Assembly: GCF_025061645.1 (NCBI RefSeq)
Contig: NZ_JANYMP010000005.1
Coordinates: 410,812-474,811, forward strand
Reading direction: 5' to 3'
DNA length: 64,000 nucleotides
Origin: Umezawaea endophytica
GTDB lineage: Bacteria; Actinomycetota; Actinomycetes; Mycobacteriales; Pseudonocardiaceae
Each line of letters starts with the position of its first letter. The stretch's first letter is position 1. This document shows, one piece after another, positions 7,624-15,197 of the stretch. The translations under genes were made by a program, and so were the position numbers. The notes beneath the pieces were generated by a model, which worked only from the letters and a program-made list of their open reading frames with translations, made no database searches and was not told the DNA's origin.

Positions 7624-9209
7624 CGCACGCCCAAGCGGCGCAGCAGGGCGAGCTGCTGGTTGGTGCGGCGGACGAAACCGCCCGCGGACGACTTCGGCGA
7701 CGGGCCGAGCGGCAGGAGCCGCTGGGCCGCGATCGTCTGGCTGTCGGTGTACTTGCGGATCCCCTCGGCCCCGTGGCGCCTGCCGAGCCCGCTGTCGCCC
7801 ATTCCGCCCATGCCCGCCTCGACGCTGCCCGCCGCGGCCGCCGCGCCGTCGTTGATGTTGACCGAGCCGGAGCGGATCCGCCCGGCCAACCGGTGCGCCT
7901 CGCGGCTGTCGCGCGACCAGATCGACGCCGACAGGCCGTAGGTCCCGAGGTTCGCCAGCGCGACCGGATCGCCGTCGGCGGCGTAGGGGTACAGCGAGAT
8001 CACCGGACCGAACGTCTCCTCCGCGAAGACGGCCATGTCGGGCGTGACGCCTTCGAGGATCGTCGGCTCGTAGAACAGCGGGCCGACGTCGGGACGGGCT
8101 CGACCGCCCACGACCACCCTCGCCCCCTTGCCCACCGCGTCGTCGACGTGCGCCTCGACGGCCGCGAGCTGAGCGGGCGAGACCAACGACCCGATGTCCG
8201 ACGAGTAGTCGTAGGTCCGCCCGAGCCGCAGCGCCCTCGTCACCCGCACGAGTTCGTCGCGGAACGCGTCGTGGACGCGCTCGTGCACGTAGACGCGCTC
8301 GACGTGCACGCACATCTGCCCGGTGTTGGCGAAGGCGGCCACCGCCGTGCCCGCCGCGGCGGCGGTGACGTCGGCGTCCTCGCGCACGATGAGCGGGTTC
8401 TTGCCGCCGAGTTCGAGCGACGCCCCGACGAGTCGGCGCGCGGCGCGCTCGGCCACCGTGCGGCCGGTGGCGGTCGACCCGGTGAAGCACACGAAGTCGA
8501 CCGCGTCGACCACGGCGGTCCCGACCACGGACCCCGAGCCGGTCACGACCCGCCACAGGTCGTCCGGCAGGCCCGCCTCGGCCATCAGGTCCCTGGCCCA
8601 CAACAGGGTCAGCGCGGTCTGGGAGTCCGCTTTGGACACGACGGCGTTGCCCGCCAGCAGCGCGGGCAGCACGTCCCCGACCCCGAGGTAGAGCGGGTAG
8701 TTCCACGGTGAGATGACGCCGACGACACCCTTCGGCACCCGCACCTCCCGGACCTTCGTCAGGCCGGGCACCATCCCGCGCACCCGGCGCGGCGCCAGGT
8801 AGTGCCGGGCGCGGCGCGCGTAGTGCCGGGCGATGGCCGCGACCTGCGCCACCTCCTGCCACGCGTGGTACCGCGCCTTGCCCGTCTCCCACTGGATCAG
8901 GTCGAGCACCTGCTCCTGCCGCCGCAGCAGCAGGTCGTGGAAGGCGAGCGCGATCTCCCGACGGTGCGCGGCCGACGTCGTCGCCCACGCCCGCTGGGCT
9001 TCCCGCGCGCCCGCGACGGCGGACGCGACGTCCTCCGGGGCGCACGCGGGGACGGTCGCCGTCGGCGACAGGTCGAAGGGCGCGAAGGCGGTCACCGGCT
9101 CCGGCTCGGCGGCCCCGTGCCGCGCCACCCACCGGCACCAGCGTGCGACCACCTCGTCGGTCACCCACGCGGGACGGGAACCCGCCGCCGTGAGCTGTTC
9201 CCTGGTCAT
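7620..9209 (-). CDS. Aldehyde dehydrogenase (succinate-semialdehyde-dehydrogenase-like)
   Basis: A 529-residue NAD(P)-dependent aldehyde dehydrogenase. The motifs visible are the N169-type motif SPWNYPLYL, the cofactor loop FTGSTATGR, the Glu region LELGGKNP, the catalytic Cys in NTGQMCVHVERVYV, and the C-terminal EETFGPV. The start at 9209 follows AGAGGAGT by a few bases. It is first gene of the leftward operon and divergent from lcp (168-base intergenic region). Lcp cleavage of polyisoprene yields oligo-isoprenoid aldehydes, so oxidation of those to acids is an attractive role; this is inference from neighbourhood. Confidence 0.9.
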   Translation of the reverse strand: MTREQLTAAGSRPAWVTDEVVARWCRWVARHGAAEPEPVTAFAPFDLSPTATVPACAPEDVASAVAGAREAQRAWATTSAAHRREIALAFHDLLLRRQEQVLDLIQWETGKARYHAWQEVAQVAAIARHYARRARHYLAPRRVRGMVPGLTKVREVRVPKGVVGVISPWNYPLYLGVGDVLPALLAGNAVVSKADSQTALTLLWARDLMAEAGLPDDLWRVVTGSGSVVGTAVVDAVDFVCFTGSTATGRTVAERAARRLVGASLELGGKNPLIVREDADVTAAAAGTAVAAFANTGQMCVHVERVYVHERVHDAFRDELVRVTRALRLGRTYDYSSDIGSLVSPAQLAAVEAHVDDAVGKGARVVVGGRARPDVGPLFYEPTILEGVTPDMAVFAEETFGPVISLYPYAADGDPVALANLGTYGLSASIWSRDSREAHRLAGRIRSGSVNINDGAAAAAGSVEAGMGGMGDSGLGRRHGAEGIRKYTDSQTIAAQRLLPLGPSPKSSAGGFVRRTNQQLALLRRLGVR

Positions 9210-9349
9210 GCGGACTCCTCTGGAGTAGCGGACCGGTCCAGGGTGGCCGCGACGCACTTGCCGACGGGCCTCCTGCTTCGATATGTTAACGGGGAGTCTC
9301 GTCAGGGATCAAGGGTCACGGCGGGCTTTACCACCGCTGTGTAGTGCAT

Positions 9350-9373
9350 ATACCTACCATGGAAGCTAGGTAT
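9350..9373. promoter_or_regulatory. Inverted repeat at the lcp start (candidate operator)
   Basis: Perfect 7-bp arms ATACCTA (9350-9356) and TAGGTAT (9367-9373) with a 10-base spacer end 4 bases before the lcp ATG. A protein bound here would cover the lcp translation start region and could also affect the divergent aldehyde dehydrogenase operon. Binding by a TetR-type repressor is inference. Confidence 0.5.
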
Positions 9374-9377
9374 GTAA

Positions 9378-10565
9378 ATGAGCGATCTCAGCCGGAGGAA
9401 CTTACTTTCACTCGGCGTCGCGCTGGGTCTCGTCGGCGTGACGGGCGTGGCACCGGCCCTGGCGGCCCCGGCGGGGGCCGATCCGTGGTGGGCCTGGGAC
9501 GACGAGCTGGACCAGGTGATGGCGACGCTCCTCGACACCGGCCAGGTCCCGGCGGTCAACACAGCGCTGCGGCCGTGGGTGAACAACAACCACGCCCTGC
9601 CCACCGGTCTGCCGACCGCGCTGGCCACCCACCTCCAGCACGCCAACGCCCTGCCCGCCTGGGCCGACCGCGCCAAGCTGCGCCTCGCCGCCGACTTCAA
9701 CCGGCGCAAGGACACCTACCTGTTCATGCTGTACGGCCTCGGCAGCGGCATCATGAGCACGGTGATCCCGCGCGAGGCCAAGTCGGTGTACTGGTCCGCC
9801 GGCGGCGCCGACATGCAGGACCGCGCGGCCAAGACGTTCACCTTCGGCTACGACCTGAGCGAGCTGAACGCCTTCGAGCCGGGCGGCCAGTTCGTGGTCA
9901 CGGCCAACAAGACGCGCCTGGTGCACGCCGCCGTGCGCCACCTGCTCCCCCAGTCGCCGCACTGGTCGGCCGTCGCGGACGAGCAGAACGGGATCCCGAT
10001 CAGCAACGGCGACATCCTGGTCACCTTCCACAGCCTCGGCACCTTCGTGCACCGGAAGCTGGTCGAGTGGCGCGTCCCGATGACGGCCGCGGAGGAGGAC
10101 GCCTTCCTGCACATGTGGAAGGTCGCCATCCACCTGCTCGGCGTCCGGGACGAGTTCATCCCCCAGACGTGGGCCGCCGCGGACGCCCAGGCGGCGCGGG
10201 TGCTCACCCCGATCCTCGCCCCCTCCTTCGAGGGCAGGGAGTTGGCGGAGGACCTGCTCGGGCTCACCGCGCAGATCGACCTGGGCGTCACGCGAGGGTT
10301 CCTCAACGAGTTCGTGCGCTACGTGCTCAGCGACGCGATCGGCGACTGGCTCGGACTACGCCGCGACCTCGCGGCGGCGGCGCTCGTCCGCACCGGCTGG
10401 CCCGCCTACATCGCGTTCCGGGAAGGCCTGCTGCCCGTCATGCCCGTGGGGTTCTACATGTTCGACCAGTTCATCCGCGCGCTGGCGATGCTGTTCCTCA
10501 ACAACGCCTCCTCGCCGACGACGACCGTCATCACGATCCCCACGGGCAACCGGCCCGGAGCCTGA
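9378..10565 (+). CDS. lcp: Latex-clearing protein (rubber oxygenase), Tat-exported
   Basis: A 395-residue extracellular heme b dioxygenase that cleaves the double bonds of poly(cis-1,4-isoprene) to aldehyde/ketone-ended oligomers. A Tat signal (SRRNLL, then a hydrophobic stretch ending ALA near residue 30) is present. Residues Glu133, Arg149, Lys152, Thr153 and His183 fall at exactly the spacing of Glu148, Arg164, Lys167, Thr168 and the heme ligand His198 of Streptomyces K30 Lcp, as I recall it; the heme motif reads KTRLVHAAVRH. Length matches Lcp (about 400). No good Shine-Dalgarno is visible; an inverted repeat abuts the start. The divergent operon could oxidise the products. Confidence 0.88.
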   Translation: MSDLSRRNLLSLGVALGLVGVTGVAPALAAPAGADPWWAWDDELDQVMATLLDTGQVPAVNTALRPWVNNNHALPTGLPTALATHLQHANALPAWADRAKLRLAADFNRRKDTYLFMLYGLGSGIMSTVIPREAKSVYWSAGGADMQDRAAKTFTFGYDLSELNAFEPGGQFVVTANKTRLVHAAVRHLLPQSPHWSAVADEQNGIPISNGDILVTFHSLGTFVHRKLVEWRVPMTAAEEDAFLHMWKVAIHLLGVRDEFIPQTWAAADAQAARVLTPILAPSFEGRELAEDLLGLTAQIDLGVTRGFLNEFVRYVLSDAIGDWLGLRRDLAAAALVRTGWPAYIAFREGLLPVMPVGFYMFDQFIRALAMLFLNNASSPTTTVITIPTGNRPGA

Positions 10566-10579
10566 GCCGGGCACCCGCG

Positions 10580-11461
10580 TCAGGAGCGCGGGCGGGGGCG
10601 GATCAGACCGGTGCGCGCCGCGCGGCGCAGGAACAGGGTGGTGGGCACGAGGCAGACCAGCAGGGCGATCAGGCTCGCCTCCGGGCCGAACGTGCCGCCG
10701 GTGAGCACCGACGGACCGGCCAGGGTGGTGTGCAGCAACCCGTTCGGCACGTCGTCCGACCCGGACACCGCGATGCCGAAGACACCCGCGTGGGTGAAGT
10801 TCCAGGCGAAGTGCAGGCCGATCGGGAACCACAGCGACCGGGTCGCGGTGTACGCCGCGGCCAGCATCGTGCCGCCGGTGAGCCCGATCGCCAGCGCGCC
10901 CCACGGCGTCGCGTTCACGTTGACCAGGTGCGTCGCGCCGAACAGCAACGAGGACACCACCAGCGAGATCACCGTCCCCGCCCGCTCCTCCAGGATGCGG
11001 AACAGCACCCCGCGGAACAGCACCTCCTCCATGACCGCGACGCTCGCCATCATCCCGGCCAGGCCGAGGAACCCGGCGAACGAGCCCCACGACATGCCGC
11101 CCCACCCGCCGAACGCCAGGATCACCAGCAGCATCGCGCAGAACAGCCCGAACCCGAGCAGCACACCCTTCCGCAACCCGGACCACCGGCCCTCCGGCGC
11201 CAGTTCGGGCACGTCGTCCCGGACCTCGACGACCTGGGACAACCGGCGGTAGCAGACGATCCCGGCCACGGCGAGCCCGATCCCGATCGGCAGCGCGAGG
11301 AGGGGGACGGGTGCGACGAGGGTGTCGATGCCGACGACGGCCAGCATGACGACGAACAACGAGGCGAAGAGGACCGGGAACCTGAACCGGCGCAACCGCC
11401 GCCTGGTCTCGGGCAGTTCGGCGGGTGAACGGCTGTCGTCCGGGGAAACACTGCGTTCCAT
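10580..11461 (-). CDS. CPBP-family (Abi/CAAX-like) intramembrane metalloprotease
   Basis: A 293-residue polytopic membrane protein with about eight hydrophobic segments. It has the three CPBP motifs: EEVLFRG (paired Glu, mid-protein), FGATHL and HFAWN. These supply the glutamates and histidines of the membrane metalloprotease site. Bacterial members act on prenylated-like or signal peptides, or in bacteriocin self-immunity; which applies here is unknown. It converges with lcp (14-base gap). Upstream is a 365-base region with a 38-bp tandem repeat. Confidence 0.88.
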   Translation of the reverse strand: MERSVSPDDSRSPAELPETRRRLRRFRFPVLFASLFVVMLAVVGIDTLVAPVPLLALPIGIGLAVAGIVCYRRLSQVVEVRDDVPELAPEGRWSGLRKGVLLGFGLFCAMLLVILAFGGWGGMSWGSFAGFLGLAGMMASVAVMEEVLFRGVLFRILEERAGTVISLVVSSLLFGATHLVNVNATPWGALAIGLTGGTMLAAAYTATRSLWFPIGLHFAWNFTHAGVFGIAVSGSDDVPNGLLHTTLAGPSVLTGGTFGPEASLIALLVCLVPTTLFLRRAARTGLIRPRPRS

Positions 11462-11663
11462 GACTCCGACTTCCTAGGCTGCCAGCAGGGGTTTTCCTTG
11501 CACGGCAAAGGCTAGGGAGCAATCGGCCCGGTGGAATCCCGCCGGAGCGGACACTTGCGGGTAGCTCGCTCGGGGGACGAGGGGCCTGCCGGACCGGCCA
11601 CCGCCCGCGCCCGCCGTCGCGCCGGAAGCCGTGTCGGCCCCGGAGAACCGGCCGAGTCGGACA

Positions 11664-11788
11664 CCGGTTCCGCGAGCCCGGTCACCGGACCTACCGGCCG
11701 CCCGGTTCCGCGAACCCGGCCACCGGACTACCGGCGGCCCGGTTCCGCGAACCCGATCACCGGACCTACCGGCCGCCCGGTTCCGCGG
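11664..11788. repeat. 38-bp tandem repeat, about 3.3 copies
   Basis: Units begin at 11664, 11702, 11739 and 11777 (38, 37, 38 bases and a partial). Each starts CCGGTTCCGCGA and contains CACCGGAC, CTACCGG and a GC stem. The array sits in the non-coding stretch between the CPBP protease gene (start 11461) and the end of a TetR gene (11827), both leftward. Apart from it I see nothing gene-like in 11462-11826. It may act in termination or as a protein-binding array. Confidence 0.8.
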
Positions 11789-11826
11789 GCGGGCGGTACG
11801 GGGCACCTCGTGGCCCCCGCCGGTGG

Positions 11827-12471
11827 TCAGGTGGGGCGCGCGGCCGTCGCTCGACGGCGGGTTCGCGGGGCCGGGTCTGTTCCGCTTCGCCGGGCCTTGG
11901 GTGCTTTCCCCGGCGGGGGCATGAGCGTGGCGAGGCGGGCGACCGCGGCGTCGGCCATCGTCGTCAGGTCGGCGTCGTCGGTCTCCAGCCACTGCCGGTA
12001 GGCCGTGCGGAACACCTCGATCCCCACGCCTGCCGCGAGGCCGGCGACGTCCGCGTCCACCCCGCACCGCCGGAGCGCCTCGCCGACCCCGTCGGCCATC
12101 TGCCGCTGCTTGATCAGATCGCGCTCCAGCAGTCCGGGGTTCGCGGTGATCAGCTCGTCCCGCCTGCGCTGGGATTCCCGCGGCCCCAGGCCCTCCCAGT
12201 CGAACCCGGCCAGCGTCCGCACCACCGACCGGAGCGGCTCCGCCACGTCGGTCTCCTGGAGGACCGCCCGCACAAGCGCCTCGGCCAGCGCGTCCGCGTC
12301 GGCGAACAGCACCCCTTCCTTGTCCGGGAAGTACCGGAAGAAGGTCCGCGTGGTGACACCGGCCCGTTTCGCGATCTGCACGGCGCTCGTGTCCTCGAAG
12401 CCCTGCTCTTCGAACAACTCCATGGCAGCCCGCTTCAGCCGCTCTTCGCTGCCGTGCTCCCACCGAGGCAT
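11827..12471 (-). CDS. TetR-family transcriptional regulator
   Basis: A 214-residue TetR repressor. The HTH spans about residues 8-55 (MELFEEQGF, VQIAKRAGVTTRTFFRYFPDKE); the C-terminal ligand domain follows and ends in a basic tail (TRRRATAARPT). It is divergent from a small SnoaL-like gene at 12659. The 187-base region between carries four copies of one palindromic box, so autorepression plus control of the neighbour is the likely circuit. The start at 12471 begins with the normal MPRW leader of such proteins. Confidence 0.9.
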   Translation of the reverse strand: MPRWEHGSEERLKRAAMELFEEQGFEDTSAVQIAKRAGVTTRTFFRYFPDKEGVLFADADALAEALVRAVLQETDVAEPLRSVVRTLAGFDWEGLGPRESQRRRDELITANPGLLERDLIKQRQMADGVGEALRRCGVDADVAGLAAGVGIEVFRTAYRQWLETDDADLTTMADAAVARLATLMPPPGKAPKARRSGTDPAPRTRRRATAARPT

Positions 12472-12492
12472 GGCGTCATCGTACCCACGTGA

Positions 12493-12623
12493 TGACACGC
12501 CGCGACAACACGGAAGCCGACGGCCCGAGGCCGTGAGTGTCCGATGTCTCACCGCGACATCAACGCCGACCTGATGTCGCGGCGAGACATCAGTGCTAGC
12601 GTTGATGTCACGCCGCGACAACA
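12493..12623. promoter_or_regulatory. Array of four palindromic operator boxes
   Basis: Four boxes share the core TGTCKCGSCGMGACA and its variants, in both orientations: 12493-12507, 12545-12559 (within GATGTC-N7-GACATC), 12572-12592 (the best, TGATGTC-N7-GACATCA) and 12603-12623. Centres are at 12500, 12552, 12582 and 12613, so the last three are spaced 30 and 31 bp, about three helical turns. They fill the gap between the divergent TetR (12471) and SnoaL-like (12659) genes. Confidence 0.85.
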
Positions 12624-12658
12624 CCGATCGCGCACCCGCTCCGGAAGAGGACCGAGAC

Positions 12659-13093
12659 ATGACCCTGTTGACCCTCGAAGACCGCTACGAGATCACCGAA
12701 ACCCTGTCCCTGATCGGCCACCTCTTCGACAGCGGCGAGCTGGACCGACTGGAGGACGGCTTCACCCCGGACGCCGTCTACGACCTCACCGACGCCGGAG
12801 TGGGCGCGTTCGAGGGGATCGAGGCGATGCGCCAGGGCGCGCTGCGGCTCGGCGCGCACAACCCCGTCGCCCACCACCTGACCAACGTCGTCATCACCGT
12901 CGAGGACGACATCGTGATCGCGCGGTCCAAGGGCTTCATCCTGATGGCGGGCGGGAAGGTCCAGAGCCTCACGCACCACGACGTCGTGCGCCGCCACGAC
13001 GGCCGCTGGCGCGTGAGCCGCCGGGTCATCAAGGCGCAGGACACCCCGATGAGCGGCAACTTCCCCGCCGTGGAAGCGGCGGCGCGAGGGTGA
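12659..13093 (+). CDS. SnoaL/NTF2-like protein
   Basis: A 144-residue single-domain NTF2-fold protein (LEDRYEITETLSLIGHLFD, then a beta-sheet core ending GRWRVSRRVIKAQ). Relatives include polyketide cyclases, steroid isomerases and small dehydratases; no catalytic residues are diagnostic enough here to choose. The start is set by GGAAGAGGA at 12642-12650. It is the presumed target of the divergent TetR through the four-box operator array. A 13-bp hairpin terminator follows. Confidence 0.85.
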   Translation: MTLLTLEDRYEITETLSLIGHLFDSGELDRLEDGFTPDAVYDLTDAGVGAFEGIEAMRQGALRLGAHNPVAHHLTNVVITVEDDIVIARSKGFILMAGGKVQSLTHHDVVRRHDGRWRVSRRVIKAQDTPMSGNFPAVEAAARG

Positions 13094-13099
13094 TGGTCC

Positions 13100-13131
13100 G
13101 CCGTGAGCGACCGCGGGGGGTCGCTCACGGC
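13100..13131. terminator. Bidirectional terminator hairpin
   Basis: A 13-bp perfect stem GCCGTGAGCGACC / GGTCGCTCACGGC (13100-13112, 13119-13131) with a 6-nt loop lies between the convergent SnoaL-like and MFS genes. Confidence 0.85.
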
Positions 13132-13143
13132 GCTGGGCCGTCG

Positions 13144-14298
13144 TCAGTCGGGCGGGGAGTTCAGCCGCAGGCGTCCCGCCGCGACGCCTGCGGCGGTCAG
13201 TCCGGCCGCGGTCAGGACGAGCACGCCGGAGGCGCCGGTGCCCGCGGCCAGCAGGCCCGCGACGCTGGGGATGACGACCTGGCCCAGGCGGTTGCCGGTC
13301 AGCCGCAACGACATCGCCCTGCCCCGCAGCCCTGCCGGGGTCGACTCCGCCAGCCAGGACATCGTCAACGGCTGGCCAACGCCGAGCCCAAGGCCGATCG
13401 CCAGGACGACCAGCGCCAGCAGCCACACCGGCATGGGGACGGCCGCCGCGACCAGACCGGCGGCGGACAGGGCGATGCTGCCCACCAGCAGCGCGCGGCG
13501 ACCCAGCCACGCGGCCAACCGTCCGAGGAACAGGCGTGACCCCATCGACGCCACGGCGCGCAGGGTCAGCAGCACACCGACGACACCGGAGGCGATCCCG
13601 CGTTCCGCGCCGAGCGCGGGCAGGTACACCAGGGTGATGTCCACGGCCGCGATCACCACGCAGCTCACCGTGAGCGCGCGGAGCAGACCGGGGCGGCGCA
13701 CCAGGTCGCGCAGCCCGGCGGGCTCACCGTCCACAGTGGCCGGACGTCGCACGGCGGGCGGGCGCAGCGCGACCGTGACGCCCAGCAGCACGACGGTGAT
13801 CGCGACCGTCACGCCGAAGATCGTGTCGGTGTAGGGAATCGTCCGGGCGCCGCCGAACAGCAGGATCAGGCCCGGCCCCAGGGCTTGGCCGAGTGACGCG
13901 GCGAACGTGTAGTAGCCGAACGCGGCGTCGTAGCGGTGGGGCGCGGTCACGTTCGCGACCAGCGCCTGCTGCGCGACCACGGAGCACAGGTGGCCGGTGC
14001 CCAGCAGCACGCTGCCGACCAGCAGGCCCACCACGCCGTCACCGATCAGCACGAACACCCCGGCCGACGCGCACAGGAGCAGCGCGCCCGCGAGCAGCAC
14101 CCGACGCTCCCCGAGCCGGTCGACCGCCTGGCCGGACGGGATGGCCAGCAGCAGCGGGGCCACCGCGAACGCCGCCGACAGCACACCCAGCCACGCCGAC
14201 GGCACGTCCAGTTCCAGCGCGCGGTAGGTCGAGGTGGGGCGCAGCACGAACGTCACGAGCTGGACGAGCACGGTGTGCGCGAGCAGCAGGACCAGCAT
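13144..14298 (-). CDS. MFS transporter
   Basis: A 384-residue major facilitator with about twelve hydrophobic helices. The loop 2-3 motif is present in the form GQAVDRLGERRVLL, and FGYYTFAASLGQALGP belongs to helix 5. Efflux of a drug or metabolite is the usual role of this subfamily; the substrate is unknown. It lies 23 bases downstream of a GntR regulator on the same strand, so the two are probably cotranscribed and the transporter may export the ligand sensed by it. Confidence 0.88.
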   Translation of the reverse strand: MLVLLLAHTVLVQLVTFVLRPTSTYRALELDVPSAWLGVLSAAFAVAPLLLAIPSGQAVDRLGERRVLLAGALLLCASAGVFVLIGDGVVGLLVGSVLLGTGHLCSVVAQQALVANVTAPHRYDAAFGYYTFAASLGQALGPGLILLFGGARTIPYTDTIFGVTVAITVVLLGVTVALRPPAVRRPATVDGEPAGLRDLVRRPGLLRALTVSCVVIAAVDITLVYLPALGAERGIASGVVGVLLTLRAVASMGSRLFLGRLAAWLGRRALLVGSIALSAAGLVAAAVPMPVWLLALVVLAIGLGLGVGQPLTMSWLAESTPAGLRGRAMSLRLTGNRLGQVVIPSVAGLLAAGTGASGVLVLTAAGLTAAGVAAGRLRLNSPPD

Positions 14299-14321
14299 CC
14301 CGCGCCCGCCGACGACGCCGT

Positions 14322-15017
14322 TCAGGGCAGTGCGCGAGGTGTCGCGACCGGGCTGACGCCCAGGCGTGACGCGGCCTTCGCCCCGAGGCTGGTGGAGACG
14401 TGCTGGTGCATCACGGCCGCCGCCGCGTCGGAGTCGCCCGCCACGACGTGCTCCACCAACAGGTGGTGCTCGGCGGTCGTCCGGTCCCGTTCCTCGTCAC
14501 CGCGCACGACCTCCAGCGCGAGCCTGCGGTAGCGGTCCGCCTTGTCCCACAGGCCGTCCAGGGTCGCGATCAGCAGGTCGTTGTGCGACGCCCGGTACAG
14601 CGCGGAGTGGAACCGCCGGTGCGCGATCAGGTCGTCGACGCCGGGGTCGCTCGGCAGCGGTTCGAGGCCTTGGACCGCCGCGCGGATCTCCTGGATGTCG
14701 GACTTGGTGCGGCGCTGCGCGGCGAGCGCGACCGCCAGCGGGTCCAACGACCGGCGCAGCTCCAGCAGGTCCCGCGCTTCCTCCGCGGTCAGCTCGGTGA
14801 CCCGCGCGTCCCGATGCGCGTCCAACTCCACCAGGCCCTCGGACTTCAGCCGCCGCAACGCCTCCCGCAGCGGGGTGGTGCTGATCCCGATGGTGCGCGC
14901 CAGCGTCGCCTGGTTGAGCACCTCCCCCGGCCCGAACTCGCCGGACAGGATCTTCTCGCGCAGGGTCGTGTACGCGAAGTCGCTCTTCGTTATGAAGGGT
15001 TCGGCGGGCTCCGCCAT
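14322..15017 (-). CDS. GntR-family regulator (FadR/FCD subfamily)
   Basis: A 231-residue regulator with an N-terminal winged helix (YTTLREKILSGEFGPGEVLNQ, then ISTTPLREALRRLKSEGLV) and an all-helical FCD domain with the metal-site pattern (HRRFHSALYRASHN, later EHHLLVEHVVAGD). The ATG at 15017 has AGGAGG 7 bases upstream; a GTG at 15020 is also in frame. It is divergent from a patatin-like gene. GGTTATAACC, a perfect palindrome 22 bases upstream of its start, and a second GGTTATAA copy suggest autoregulation and control of the patatin gene. Confidence 0.9.
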   Translation of the reverse strand: MAEPAEPFITKSDFAYTTLREKILSGEFGPGEVLNQATLARTIGISTTPLREALRRLKSEGLVELDAHRDARVTELTAEEARDLLELRRSLDPLAVALAAQRRTKSDIQEIRAAVQGLEPLPSDPGVDDLIAHRRFHSALYRASHNDLLIATLDGLWDKADRYRRLALEVVRGDEERDRTTAEHHLLVEHVVAGDSDAAAAVMHQHVSTSLGAKAASRLGVSPVATPRALP

Positions 15018-15038
15018 CACAGGGCCTCCTCGGTGCTC

Positions 15039-15122
15039 GGTTATAACCTACACCGGACGTGCGTACCAGTTCGTGAGCACAACCAGCTAGCTGGATCACA
15101 GTGCGCTGAGCAGAGGTTATAA
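15039..15122. promoter_or_regulatory. Pair of GGTTATAA boxes in the GntR/patatin divergent region
   Basis: A perfect palindrome GGTTATAACC (15039-15048) and a second copy GGTTATAAGC (15115-15124) are the only AT-rich words in the region. A perfect 12-bp palindrome CCAGCTAGCTGG (15083-15094) lies between them. They are suited to be operators of the adjacent GntR regulator; this is inference. Confidence 0.55.
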
Positions 15123-15197
15123 GCTATATCCGCCCCGTGACACCCGTGGCACGGGCGGTTGGCCCACGGACCCGCCGGATGCCGGCATCGTGGAGCC

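Noticed and set aside
9344-11428. Very long open frame on the plus strand (694 codons) across lcp and the CPBP protease gene
   Set aside because: Composition is Arg/Gly/Pro/Ala-rich without domains; it is an out-of-frame shadow of two real genes, a normal effect of high GC.
11664-11788. CRISPR array
   Set aside because: Units are contiguous with no unique spacers and no cas genes are present.
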